Shown: positions 35,312 through 47,899 of the stretch, one piece after another
Position numbering within the stretch: the stretch's first letter is position 1
Layout of the letters: each line of letters opens with the position of its first letter
Assembly: GCA_947044405.1 (NCBI GenBank)
Contig: CAMRHE010000462.1
Coordinates: 276,001-340,000 of the forward strand
Direction of reading: 5' to 3'
DNA length: 64,000 bases
Origin: Leptodactylus fallax
Lineage: Eukaryota; Chordata; Amphibia; Anura; Leptodactylidae
Program-made: the position numbers and the translations under genes
The notes under the pieces: model-generated
What the model was told of the DNA's origin: nothing
What the model saw: the letters and a program-made list of their open reading frames with translations, nothing else
The model's database searches: none

Positions 35312-38310
35312 GTAAGAAGCTTAGTACATTACATGTAACATTTGTGTTGTTCAGTTTCTACTAAAGAGTTTTTAGTTGTCAATTTTTATTGGACCAACTC
35401 GCATTTTATACATTTTCCTACTCTTCCAGCTTTTAGCTGGGAGTCTAATGGTTAATCAGACATTGCTTCTGTGTGATTCTGTGTAAACAGGAATGACATC
35501 TGCTCTGAAGTTACTAGAAGGTGGAGGCGTTGGCTGGTAACCCCCTTAGTTACTTTCAGCCTGTTAGCCTGGGTCTGTTGCTAGGCTTAGTGTAGTGTAG
35601 ACATTTTACAGAGAGCACCTTCATCTCTCACTAGCTAATAGTACTTAAGCCAAGATAGACTCCTGTCCATCATTGGACCACACAGCATACAGGAGAATCT
35701 TTTATGCAGAGAGATCAGTGAAAAAAATCTGGTATACATGAAAAGTGCCCTGTATTTACCCAGCAGAGAACTTGGGCTTCTTGCACCTGACTGTGAAAAA
35801 AAAAGACATTAAAAATGGATGAAAATGTCAGTTTTTAATTTCCATTTTCTATTAGTGTCTCACTTCTTTTTCATCCGTTGTCTGGCCACATTGATTTTGC
35901 ATCCCTTTTGACTGCCCATGACAAAAAAAAACTGAACTGCATTGGTCCTTTTTATTTTTGACCCAACCCAAGTCCCTTTTTTATTTTTTGTCAGTGAAAC
36001 TGATTAATCGCCAAAAAACTGACCCCATACACTTGTATTGGGTCCATCAAGCTGGAAAAATGGGCAAAGATCAGAAATGTCGTGTGTTTGTGTTTGCCTA
36101 CCATTGTTCTAAAAATGTATGTATAAGGGAGATAACAAATATCCGTTGCATATCAAAAGGGACAGAGGACTAGATGAGGAAGTGAAGGGAAGATGCCATT
36201 TCCTTCCATGTATATAGAGTTCCCTGTTTGTGAATACTGCTTGACTGAAGAGATCCTGCTTTAATGTAAATTCTGGCTGGAAGAATTGACTAAATAAACA
36301 GCGCCACAAGCATTACCTGTTCAGCTTCCAGTTTCTCATTTGCATTATACAATAAGCATCCCAAAACACCAACAGCCAGGAGATCCACAACAGGGAGTGC
36401 CAACTACAAAGTGCAAAACAGCTCATCACAGTGCTACCCTAGGGGATGCAAGAGCATTTGATGCCAAAACCATCATGACAGGAGCAGGTGATACCGGACC
36501 CCATAGGTTTCCCCAATGGCAACAGTTCCACTCTGCCGGCCTAAGAACAATGCATAGACTGCAGATACCTTTCATTTTCAGTGGATGCAGACCTATGCAA
36601 TAACACATTAGTCTGTATTCTGTTCTGGAATCTGTTGTAAAGGTCCTTTGACATGGGCTGATAATCAGTGACATGCAGTTAATAGCTTAGACCGCCCATA
36701 GAGCGTCGTATCACTTCTCCACCCGACTGACTGAGCAGATGGAGGGATTCATCAGCTGGATAGGAGCTATACTGAATGATTATTCTCTAGGAGGTCTAGC
36801 AATACTGAGCTGCTGACCAATTTTAGTATTAGTTTTAAGCCTGTACACGTGATCCTGAAGTGGCAGAGAACTTAAGTACAGTATATTGCAGAGTCAGCAT
36901 CAAATACATGTAGATAGTAGTTTGCACTACCTCTTGAGCATGAGATCTCGGCTCTATCTAGCTGATGGAGCAGAAGAGATGTGTCAGCTGGACAAGATCT
37001 AGATAGACTGATCATGCTCTAAGGGAGGTAAACAGTAGCAAACTACTGGTTAATTTAATTATTAGTCTCATTCCTGCACACAGTTGAATATGAGTGACAG
37101 TGAATGGAGACCTGGATATTATGGTGACTCTGCATAACAAGAAAGCTTTATGATCTGAGAATTGGCATCGTAGGAGACTGTTTATAGACCACGCATATTG
37201 ACCAGGAGAAATGTGCTTCCATTTACTGATACACACTGCTCCTGGCCATAGTGCAAACATAAGTGGTTTGTCCCTGGACCAACACACTCACATGGAGTTC
37301 GAAATGTGTTCATTTTTCCTGAGAGACCACAGTGTCTAGGCAAAACTTACATTCTTTTATACCAAAAAAACCAAAAACTTTTAATGACACAAATAAATGT
37401 TCTAGTTGACTTCAACCCCTACATTTTTGATTGTACTGAATTCCTGAAGTGACCTACAACACATTACACTTGTTTTTGACGGATTCAGATTTCCAATCAG
37501 TCAGCCATTGTCAGAGCTTAGAATCACACCCCTTGCCTGCTCCTGCCCGACACCGCCCTCCTGACAGTACAGAGAACCAAAATTAACAACATTTATTGCT
37601 CGCGAATGGTAGAGGCAAGAGAAAAAATTCCAACTGTGCCAGATTATAGTATCGATTCACCTGAACATTGACATCCTGTCCTGGTGCATCAGGGGTATAT
37701 GTGTAACATATTATAGGATTATAATGTGCTAAATGGTAATAGGACCCTCTATGGTGAGACGTAAATAATTGTTTGTGTTTGTATAATGATTTGGGGAATG
37801 TTTTGCCAGTGCTCACCAGCTCCATTAATGCACACACGATTTGTAAATGGTGATCTATAGCGGATCTTGCACAACTGCAGGAAGTAAGACCACAGGTGCG
37901 AAAGAAAGCACTAAGATATTTTAAACTTCTTGCAGAATGGGCACTGTTGATGACTTTGATAGCAAATATGGAAAATCTACATTCAATCAGTGCCACCCAT
38001 TCCCTATATACTGACATTGGTTCGGTTTTATTGTTACCCTAAGGGCAGCAGCGCACAACTGTTTCACCCATGAAACTCAGTCCATGTGTTAGCCAGACTT
38101 ACCGGCTTGAACTTTGTGCTGGGAGTGGGACTCCTAGCAGTATAGTTATCTATGATGCTAGGAGTTCCTGCCTCCCAGCGACATACTGTCCCGTATCAAT
38201 TACAGTACGGGACAGACTCCAATGCAGATGAGTTCAGTCTGAGCATTGTTCTATGAATAGATATAACAAAACCATTGTCATTGTGCTTCTCTTTTTTTTT
38301 TTTTGTCCAG
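35312..38310 (+). other. TBC1D9 intron 2
   Basis: Three kilobases, unclassified, with no transposon ends recognised. Ends in a 12-T polypyrimidine tract and TTGTCCAG acceptor. Confidence 0.6.
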
Positions 38311-38429
38311 GAGGCTCTCGGAGGGAGGTAACTGAGCACTGGGAATGGCTAGAAGTCAACCTGCTTCAGACCCTTTCCTGTTTTGAAAATGAAAATGACA
38401 TTACTACATTCGTCAAAGGAAAGATCCAG
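38311..38429 (+). CDS. TBC1D9: TBC1D9 exon 3, residues 79-118
   Basis: Acceptor TTTGTCCAG and donor GTAATG. 119 nt, phase 1 to phase 0. Encodes GGSRREVTEHWEWLEVNLLQ then TLSCFENENDITTFVKGKIQ. The HWEWLE..LLQTLS and NENDITTFV motifs are typical of TBC1D9 rather than TBC1D8. Confidence 0.95.
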
Positions 38430-38727
38430 GTAATGAAACCTATATGTTGGGTGTAGTCTGGTGAACAACAGGTTATGGATTAAATGGTTTATAAATGCCT
38501 CAAAATATAAATGGCCTTATCTGGGGTTTAAAGGGGTGAATATGAATGATCCCATGTAATGCTACTTTATACTTGAATTAACAGCTGATATATTTGAGTG
38601 TGATACATTTAGGAACTAGCTTTGGAGCCCACAGCAATGTCCAGAAGGGGGGCATAGTTGCATGAACTTCCTCATGTGTGCAACTTTCTCCAATTACTTC
38701 TGTGGGTATTACAGAAAGAACCAAACT

Positions 38728-38783
38728 GTCTGTAAAGTGCTGTGGAATATGATGGCACTATATAAGTAAGCATAATAAATAAA
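38728..38783 (+). repeat. Isolated SINE tail
   Basis: TGTAAAGTGCTGTGGAATAT followed by GATGGCACTATATAAGTAAG and CATAATAAATAAA. This matches the 3' tail of the SINE at 27.7 kb but without the tRNA-like head. It lies in intron 3, about 300 bp after exon 3. Confidence 0.85.
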
Positions 38784-39128
38784 CCAAACACCCTTGCTCA
38801 GATGCTTCCATAACTTCCAGAGAACAGAATAGGGAGAGCTGTGCATATAGCAAGAGACTGCCCACTCCTGGTTGGTATCATGCCCTTTGCATACTGGGTG
38901 GGAAGGAAGTATACATTTCTCCTTTTGAAAAAAAACTTTTTACAAATGTCATGGGAAGGACATGAAAGGGGGGAAACTGCAGGAATTGTGTCCTAGGTGG
39001 GAAAATCCTATATTGGGTGTATTTAGATTTTTGCTTGGGCCCAAACAATAGCAGTGACTAGAACACATAGGTAAAAAACTTCTACAAAGCAGTTCATTGA
39101 TAAATGTAGCATATTCTGTTACTTTCAG

Positions 39129-39357
39129 GGTATCATTGCAGAGTATAATAAAATCAATGGTGTTAAAGATGATGATGACACAGATAAGTTCAAGGAGGCA
39201 ATAGTGAAGTTTCACAAGCTTTTCGGCATGCCAGAAGAAGAAAAGTTGGTGAACTACTATTCGTGCAGCTACTGGAAGGGCAGAGTACCCTGTCAAGGAT
39301 GGATGTACCTAAGCATCAACCACCTCTGTTTCTACTCCTTCCTATTGGGGAAAGAAG
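39129..39357 (+). CDS. TBC1D9: TBC1D9 exon 4, residues 119-194; start of GRAM 1
   Basis: Acceptor TACTTTCAG, donor GTAGTG. 229 nt, phase 0 to phase 1. Encodes [20 protein letters not shown], then [40 protein letters not shown] and [16 protein letters not shown]. The block from FGMPEEEKL onward is the first half of GRAM domain 1, a PH-like fold in membrane-associated proteins. GRVPCQGW carries Cys where I recall Arg in mammals. Confidence 0.95.
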
Positions 39358-39489
39358 GTAGTGTAATAGATTTACTGTCTGCTTCCAAGTATTCATCCAA
39401 GAGATTCATCCTCTGTAATTGCAGCATCCCAGAGGGATACTGCTTTAAGTGTTTGTCTTTTGTACCTCTGGGTTATGTTGGTATGTCCC

Positions 39490-40420
39490 ATCCTCTATGT
39501 TCTATGTGATTTGTATATATTGTTTGCAGCTATCCCTTGTTGTTTTCCCTGTAGTTCTCCCCTGTGTTTCAAAGCTTCCCCTTGGTACAGCCCAGGCCAA
39601 TCACAGGTCACTGGTCGGGGTTGTAGGAGACTTTTATCTCCTTGATGACCGTTGAGGGCTCAGTCTAGTTGCAGTGGAAAGTCTGTGCAGTTCCTGTCTG
39701 GACTGTGCAGAGGTACATACCAGCACTGAGACTGTGCTCCAGCGGCCGTCCTTACAGCCTTTAGGAGGATTGTAAATTTCCCAAGGCTCATCCAGAGACA
39801 GCTTTGAGAAGGGAGTTTTGGCTGTCAGGACGTTGGACTCTGTGCTAGGAGGAGCAGTGGAGTGCGCTGACAGCAGAAGTTGACTCGGGCCTTAGCAAAA
39901 GGTAACCAGATTCCTGTCAGGACTACCCTGCCACTATCCCCAGTATTCATAGCTGGGAGTGGCACATGAGAAGAGTTATATTTGGAGAGAAGCTATCCTT
40001 AGAGCCTTTATCATCCCTGGGCACCCTCCTAAGACCAAGGCTGGAGAGTTGGACACTGAGAGACTACTACCCCCTTTTGTACATTCTTCAGTTGCTGATG
40101 TAAAGTTATCCTGTTTCACTGCACTACTGGCTGCCTGAGTCGTTCCTGCTTCATCATCAGGGCGACTCAGAGTAGAGAGGTCCCCTCTCCAACTGTAAGC
40201 ACCCTGGGGAAAACTACTGCCACTACCATCAGGTAGTGCTGCAGGACCCCCCCCCCCTCCAGTGTTGTCCGGCCCAGGAGCAGGGCTGTGGTGTGTGGTT
40301 GTGTGCTCGGCCTAGCTGGTGGCACGTCAGCCGCCACTACTACTCCCATCCTCTGGTTCCCTCCATCTGGGTAGCGGCATAATGACACCCTCTGGTCACA
40401 CTGTCTACACAGCAAAGCTG
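39490..40420. other. Unclassified GC-richer block in intron 4, possibly a retroelement LTR
   Basis: Composition differs from the surrounding AT-rich intron, with a C-tract at 40248-40258 and motifs such as 'gggcgactcagagtagagagg' that look like a dispersed amphibian repeat. No coding motif or matching terminal repeat was found, so the label is tentative. Confidence 0.3.
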
Positions 40421-41004
40421 AAAAGTAATCTACAGGAAATGTCAGTATATTGTGTGTGTGTTCCAGTGGCTACTGTAAAAAATGAACCTTTTGTTTTTTT
40501 TTCTAGGATGTAAAACAAATGTCAATGAGCAGGAAATATTATATATATAAAAAAAAAAAAATTGCCCTGCATATATGTTGCCTTACATGCAAGCATCACC
40601 ACTGAGGCCAATGAATGACTGCAGTGGTCTCTTGAATGATGCATAGTATATGTCATATGCTCCACTTAGTACAGGCTAACCATTGAAGTGATAATGGTTG
40701 AATATAAGATATTTCTATATTTTATAGCCCTTTTTGCTTGTTGCCCTAGAAAAGTACTATAAATTATAATCACTGCATCTCTATTGTGACAGAGGAAAGA
40801 ACAAACATGTTGACCTTTGATCTGCTTTATCCTTCTAAAGTTGGAGGGCTAGGCATTTCTTTGGGAGTTGGCTATATTGTACTGACATATAATGCAACAG
40901 CAAATCCAAGCCACTTTAAATGTATGAGTTTCTGTGCAGAAGACTTCGGGCAATGACTGAGTAATGTTCTTGTTACTGATAAGTTGTCATCTGTCTTTTC
41001 TCAG

Positions 41005-41266
41005 CCAAGCTGGTGATCCGATGGGTTGACATAACACAACTGGAAAAGACGGCTACCTTACTTCTCCCAGACATGATTAAAGTCAGCACTCGCTCCAGTG
41101 AACATTACTTCTCTGTTTTTCTTAACATCTCTGAGACTTTCAAATTGATGGAGCAACTTGCCAACATAGCCATAAGGCAGCTTCTGGACAATGAAGGGTT
41201 TGAGCAGGATCGATCCCTACCCAAATTAAAAAAGAAATCCCCCAAAAAAGTATCTGCCTTAAAAAG
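41005..41266 (+). CDS. TBC1D9: TBC1D9 exon 5, residues 195-281; end of GRAM 1
   Basis: Acceptor TTTTCTCAG, donor GTGAGT. 262 nt, phase 1 to phase 2. Encodes AKLVIRWVDITQLEKTATLL, LPDMIKVSTRSSEHYFSVFL, NISETFKLMEQLANIAIRQL and a basic linker rich in Lys (KLKKKSPKKVSALKR). The first part completes GRAM 1; the basic segment links to the second GRAM domain. Confidence 0.95.
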
Positions 41267-41796
41267 GTGAGTGAAAGTTCTAGGAGGACATATTGCTAGA
41301 AGTACTCAAACTTCCAATGTAGTCTGTGGTCACCATTTTACCATATGATGAATTGTATTGATCAGAGCAGTTTCTTGTCTCCTTCCTGCCCAACCAAATT
41401 TCCCTGTTGAGTTGTTCAGAGCAGATACATGAGGTAAGAGTGATGCTCTGTGGAAGATTATAAACTTGGCAAAATGGATGTGTACATAGGAAACAGTGGG
41501 TACAGGAGAAGTTGTAAATATGAGTGAAGACAGGGTTGACAAAAAAAAAAATGTGGGAAGTGTACTTCAAAATAGGAGAAAAACACTTTTATTTTCACTG
41601 GGGTTACAGATATGTGGAAATGTACTTGTTTATATCACCAGTAGATCGTTTATAGGAAAGTATGGAAATTATATATTTTTATGTGTGTAAAATATATATA
41701 TTTATTATATCTGTGTTTCCCCAAAAACTAGACAGGGTCTTGCTGTATACCATATTATTTTTGCTCTGAAAGATGGGTTAGGGCTCATTTTCAGAG

Positions 41797-42797
41797 AATA
41801 TGAATAACACAACACAAAAACTTTTTCTCCACTCATGGTTAGTGGTTGGTTGAAGCCATTTATTGTCAAACTTCTGTGTTTTCTCTATTTAAATCATAAT
41901 GACAACCAAAAACATCAAAATGACACTGTTCAAAAGTTCACATACCCTGGTGATTTTGGCCTGATAACATGCTCAGAAACCAAACCACGGTCAGGTAGAC
42001 CAACCAAAATTTCGGCCACAACTGCTTGGAAAATTGTTCAGGATGCAAAGAAAAACCCACACATGACACCTGAAATACAGGACTCTCTGAAAACTATCGG
42101 TGTGGAGGTTTCAAGATGCACAATAAGGAGGCACTTGAAGAAAAATGGGCTGCATGGTCGAGTTGCCAGAAGAAAGCCATTATTGCGCAAATGCCACAAA
42201 GAATCTCGCCTTCAATACGCCAAACAGCACAGAGACAAGCCTCAAAACTTCTGGAACAACGTAATTTGGAGTGATGAGACAAAAATCGAACTTTTTGGCC
42301 ACAACCATAAACGTTACACTTGGAGAGGTGTCAACAAGGCCTATGATTAAAGGAACACCATTCCTACTGTAAAGCATGGAGGTGGATCACTGATGATGTG
42401 GGGATGTGTGAGCTTTAAAGACACAGGAAACTTGGTCAAAGTTGAAGAAAAGATGAATGCAGCACATTATCAGCAAATACTGGAGGCAAATTTGCACTCC
42501 TCAGCCAGGAAGCTGCGCATGGGACGTATTTGGACGTTCCAACATGACAACGATCCAAAACACAAGGCCAAGTCAACCTGTCACTGGCTACAGCAGAAGA
42601 AAGTGAAAGTTCTGGAATGGCCATCTCAGTCTCCTGACCTCAATATCATTGAGCCACTCTGGGGAGATCTCAAGTGTGCAGTACATGCAAGACAGCCAGG
42701 AATTTACAGGAACTGGAGACTTTTTGCCAAGAAGAATGGGCAGTTTTACCATCTGAGAAAATAGAGCCTCATCCACAACTACCACAAAAGACTTCAA
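41797..42797 (+). mobile_element. Tc1-like element, lineage D, internally deleted, 3' truncated
   Basis: The 5' part carries ATTGTCAAACTTCTGTGTTT and CAAAAGTTCACATACCCTGG, which I recognise as a Tc1 terminal-repeat type of frogs and fish. The sequence then jumps to mid-transposase at about 41973, so the start codon and first HTH are deleted. The right side stops within the last codons at about 42797 and passes directly into a minus-strand lineage A Tc1. No right terminal repeat or target duplication is present. Confidence 0.82.
41973..42764 (+). pseudogene. Tc1 transposase, lineage D (DD34E), broken
   Basis: Reads ETKPRSGRPTKISATTAWKI (GRPTK linker), the second HTH, WSDETKIELFG, then an in-frame TAA at 42348-42350 within NKAYD*RNTIP, and goes on with [30 protein letters not shown] and [11 protein letters not shown] (DD34E). 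The C-terminal part is frameshifted near 42700. N-terminal DNA-binding codons are missing. Confidence 0.88.

Positions 42798-43524
<727 letters not shown>

Positions 43525-43558
<34 letters not shown>
43525..43558. repeat. (GT)n microsatellite next to exon 6
   Basis: About 16 GT units begin at the terminal repeat of the lineage A Tc1, 55 bp before the exon 6 acceptor. It probably grew from the GTGTG at the Tc1 end. Confidence 0.95.
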
Positions 43559-43567
<9 letters not shown>

Positions 43568-43613
43568 ATATAGATCTGCAAATATCATAATTTTCTTTAC
43601 TTTAATATTACAG

Positions 43614-43821
43614 AGATTTAGATGCTCGAGCCAAAAGTGAACGTTATCGCTCTCTCTTCCGTCTTCCAAAGGATGAAAAGTTGGATGGCCATACAGACTG
43701 CACATTGTGGACACCCTTCAGTAAAAGACATATAGTGGGACAAATGTTTGTTTCCACAAATTACATCTGCTTCACTAGTAAAGAAGAGTACCTATGCAGT
43801 CTGATCATCCCACTGCGAGAG
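43614..43821 (+). CDS. TBC1D9: TBC1D9 exon 6, residues 282-351; GRAM 2
   Basis: Acceptor TTTAATATTACAG, donor GTTTGT. 208 nt, phase 2 to phase 0. Encodes DLDARAKSERYRSLFRLPKD, EKLDGHTDCTLWTPFSKRHI, VGQMFVSTNYICFTSKEEYL and CSLIIPLRE. FRLPKDEKL..... to FTSKEE is the first half of GRAM 2. The donor GTTTGT is weaker than consensus. A chimeric Tc1 pair and a GT tract end just upstream. Confidence 0.95.
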
Positions 43822-45278
43822 GTTTGTGTTACTGTCTAGTCATAGTATATATTGTGTGCACTGTGGAAGACCAGGATCTGAGATATGGCTTCCATTTACA
43901 AGTGCATGTTACTTGGTAATTAAGACTGTCATTCCTGGAAAAAGTCTGTTCAGAAATGTCATGTGGCAGCAGCATTTTCCAGCCCATTTAATCCAGTTGT
44001 CATTTATGGTCTATTACACTGATCTGCCTGATCTAATTATATTTATATAAGAAGTGAAATCATGGAGAAACCTCAATATCTCAAAGCTTTCATGCTAGTG
44101 ATCTTCGTATGATGTATTATGAGTTCGTTATGTTGTAAGCAGATTCATGGGACGTTCTGCTATGTAGTGATATATGAATAGTATGGTAGATAACATAAGT
44201 GTATATTATCGATAAATACCTGGATAATATGACACAGGCTCTAATAATTACAATGCTGTATTTATAACAACTTGGCACTGAAGAAGAATATGTTTCTCAT
44301 ATGCTGTAGTATAATTCCATTCTGTAACGTCTGAGAAGTCTTGCACGGCCTCATTAATATATCAGAGGGAAGCTTCTTTTTGTCTGCCTTTTATTTTAGA
44401 AATGGGATCGTGTATCTTAAGAAATTACAGGTTGTAGGATAGGCTTGCTATGAACGAATTTATGTAAATTAGCATTTGTTCCCCAATCAGGTGATTAATA
44501 TAAGTGGCCAGAGATGAAGGGTATACAGAACTCTGGTGCGTAAATAAATGTTTGTGCTGCAAATATACTACAGTATATTTTAGAATCAAAATATTAAAAT
44601 ATATATATTTTTTGGGAAATTATAACACTATAGTTTTGCTGAAGAAAAAAAAGATGGTTGTAACTTTTCACTCAGACAAATATATATCAGGTGTGATTGG
44701 AGCTAATACTCTAGCTACAGATGTTGCAGACATTTGCTCTGCATGCAAAAAACTGTAGGGTTGGTGCCTTGCAGTGTTCCAAATGCAGTTAGAACTGCAC
44801 CACTTATAATTGACATACTGATTATTTCCAGGCTATTTCTCCTTACTGGGATGATGACACACACTGTACCTGGATGCAGATATAGTCACAACCAATCCCA
44901 TGCTGCTGGCGCTTTCAGCTTGGTGTAAGTGAAACACCAATTCATTTCTGCATGCATTCATTCATTCATTGTCACCACCCTGACACACAGTGGGGCAGAT
45001 TTATTAGGACTGGTGTATTCTGCCTCTTTATAAATCAGGTTTGCCAGTGACAGAATGGAGATCTACATCAGTTCCATTAAAACGTGCGCAATTAAAAACT
45101 GCATGGTCATCAGCAAAAAGCGCTGTATAAATCAAGCCTAACTGCTAGCAATTTGTTATTACTGGCCTTCTTAGCGGCAAAACTTCATAGTCAGTAATGG
45201 GAAATAGCCTGAAATTAATAAGTATTTTATTTAATTCAGAACACGTTTTAAATCCATTTAGCAGGTCCATTTAAGGCT
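43822..45278 (+). other. TBC1D9 intron 6, first part
   Basis: AT-rich intronic sequence without recognised features. Confidence 0.45.
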
Positions 45279-45517
45279 TAAGGCCCCACGTAGCGGGCCA
45301 CAGCAAAAAAGTGCTTTCCTTTGCGGACTTTCTGCTTCCATTATACCTACAGGAAAACCGCCGGCATTTCCATAGGCATAATTGACATGCTGCAATTTCC
45401 AAAAACCACTGTTTTGGAAACTGCAGCATCTCCGCTGCGCGTATTCTTCTGCATTGTGTGAATGAAATTCAATAGACTGTAAAACACTACAATTTTTCCA
45501 CGTGGGGTCCTGGCGTA
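45279..45517. repeat. Foldback repeat, family F2, copy 2
   Basis: Starts TAAGGCCCCACGTAGCGGGC and ends CACGTGGGGTCCTGGCG. Inner ATTATACCTACAGGAAA and CATAGGCATAATTGA match the copy at 18240. Confidence 0.65.
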
Positions 45518-45576
45518 AAGAATGCACCTCTGTGTACATGGAGATCAATGTATAGCATATTTTTCTGTTGTTGTTG

Positions 45577-45729
45577 TTGTTGTTTTGCTAAAGCCAGGAG
45601 TAAATTTAGCAGACAGGAGACAAACAAGAGCTTCCTATATATTTACTGTTGTGGCCACTCTTGATTTGACTCAAAAAAATGCAGCAACAACAAAAAAGCA
45701 GCTTTTCCATAATATAGCGCCTTTGCCTT
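45577..45729. repeat. Partial foldback MITE, family F1
   Basis: Begins inside the family at GCTAAAGCCAGGAGTAAATT and finishes AGCTTTTCCATAATATAGCG. The left outer arm is missing or replaced by a (GTT)n run at 45565-45585. Confidence 0.6.
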
Positions 45730-46045
45730 AAACAGATTTAAAAATTTGTTCTGAATGGAGCCTAGGTCTAACACCGATTAATTCCAGATCCAATAAATGG
45801 ATCTAAAAAAAAATCTGAATGGAGTCTTACATATACTTGAATACAGCTGTGGCCCCAGCACAATACAGTTTTAAGGGTCCGTTAACATAAACAGGTCTGC
45901 TAAAATATGTAAAAAAAAAAAATAAAAATTAACTGTTGCAAAAACAGATGCAAATGGATAGCCATACATTTACATGGAGATCGTTGTAAATAAAACCAAA
46001 ACAATAAATTCATGCCCTTCTAGTTGCTGTCTTTTATGTCCTTTA

Positions 46046-47415
46046 CACTACCGTTCAAAAGTTTGGGGTCACCCAGACAATTTTGTGTTTTCCATGAAAA
46101 ACACTTTTATTTATCAAATGAGTTGCAAAATGAATAGAAAATATAGTTAAGACATTGACAAGGTTAGAAATAATTTTTATTTGAAATAATTTTCTCCTTC
46201 AAACTTTGCTTTTGTCAAAGAATGCTCCATTTGCAGCAATTACAGCATTGCAGACCTTTGGCATTCTAGCTGTTAATTTGCTGAGGTAATCTGGAGAAAT
46301 TTCACCCCATGCTTCCAGAAGCCTCTCCCACAAGTTGGATTGACTTGATGGGCACTGTTTGCATACCATACGGTCAAGCTGCTCCCATAACAGCTCAATT
46401 GGGTTGAGATCTGGTGACTGCGCTGGCCACTCCATTACAGATAGAATAGCAGCTGTCTGCTTCTTCGCTAAATAGTTCTTGCATAATTTGGAGGTGTGCT
46501 TTGGCTCATTGTCCTGTTGTAGGATGAAATTGGCTCCAATCAAGAGCTGTCCACAGGGTATGGCATGGTGTTGCAAAATGGAGTGATAGCCTTCCTTATT
46601 CAAAATCCCTTTTACCTTGTACAAATCTCCCACTTTACCAGCACCAAAGCAACCCCAGACCATCACATTACCTCCACCATGCTTGACAGATGGCGTCAGG
46701 CACTCTTCCAGCATCTTTTCAGTTGTTCTGCGTCTCACAAATGTTCTTCTGTGTGATCCAAACACCTCAAACTTCGATTCGTCTGTCCATAACACTTTTT
46801 TCCAATCTTCCTCTGTCCAATGTCTGTGTTCTTTTGCCCATATTAATCTTTTCCTTTTATTAGCCAGTCTTAGATATGGCTTTTTCTTGGCCACTCTGCC
46901 CTGAAGGCCAGCATCCCTGAGTCACCTCTTCACTGTAGACGTTGACATTTTGCAGGTACTATTTATTGATAGACTGTCGAGTTTCACATGAAAGTTCTCT
47001 TTTTCTGGCCATTTTGAGAGTTTAATCGAACCAACAAATGTAATGCTCCAGATTCTCAACTAGCTCAAAGGAAGGTCAGTTTTATAGCTTCTCTAACCAG
47101 CAAAACTGTTTTCAGCTGTGCTAACATACTTGCACAAGGGTTTTCTAAACATCCATTAGCCTTCTTACACAGTTAGCAAACACAATGTACCATTAGAACA
47201 CTGGAGTGATGGTTGCTGGAAATGGGCCTCTATACACCTATGTAGATATTGCATTAAAAACCAGACGTTTGCAGCTAGAATAGTCATTTACCACATTAAC
47301 AATGTATAGAGTGTATTTCTGATTCATTTAATGTTATCTTCATTGAAAAAAACCTGTGCTTTTCTTTCAAAAATAAGGAAATTTCTAAGGGACCCTAAAC
47401 TTTTGAACGGTAGTG
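46046..47415 (-). mobile_element. Tc1-like DD38E element, second lineage, internally deleted
   Basis: Ends CACTACCGTTCAAAAGTTTG and its exact inverse, between TA at 46044-46045 and 47416-47417. 1370 bp, about 200 bp short of full length because the HTH-coding region is deleted. The terminal repeat differs from the DD38E copies at 30.7 and 53.3 kb. Confidence 0.93.
46199..47012 (-). pseudogene. DD38E transposase with DNA-binding region deleted
   Basis: ATG at 47010-47012 starts MARKRELSCETRQSINK and hits a stop. Sequence resumes at STSTVKR, then an in-frame TGA (KR*LRDAG), then a 231-codon frame with KKVLWTDESKFEVFG, VKHGGGNVMVWGCFG, QQDNEPKHTSK (DNDP changed to DNEP) and [15 protein letters not shown]. 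The second Asp to Glu distance is 38 residues. The catalytic triad is present but both HTH domains are largely gone. Confidence 0.9.
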
Positions 47416-47565
47416 TATGTATTTCATGGCCGTCAAAACCACACTTTAGGGGACCTTTGTCCTAATAAACAGCTCAAAAGGGCTATGTGCTGGCGGCTCC
47501 TACCTATCTATCTAGCGATCATTCTAATATAGATAAGAAATACAGTATATTATATCTCTATCTAT

Positions 47566-47879
47566 GAATTAAAATTTACTCACTGAAATTTTTATTTCCT
47601 GGAGTCCATAGGCAGCACAATTACACAAGGGTTTTAGCCCCCTAGGGACAACCAGAGAGACAGGTTAGTTAGCCATAGCAAACAAACAATCAATCAATTA
47701 ACAAGGACCTATCCTATAAAGCCAAGGAAGTAGGCAGGACACCTTGTATTTTTATGAAGCATTAGAAATTTAAAAGGGAGGGTAGCTTGTGCTGCCTACG
47801 GACTCCAGGAAATAAAAATTTCGGTGAGTAAATTTTAATTCTTCCTGGACGTCCTAAGGCAGCACAATTACACAAGGGA
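47566..47879. repeat. DIRS 3' inverted repeat plus internal complementary region
   Basis: GAATTAAAATTTACTCACTG at 47566 is inverted at about 47823-47842. CCTGGACGTCC..GGCAGCACAATTACACAAGG at about 47844-47878 is the inverse of 60331-60365. The two halves meet at about 47842, which represents the joined ends of the circular intermediate. Confidence 0.88.
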
Positions 47880-47899
47880 CTTGAAAAGCAATGAGATAA

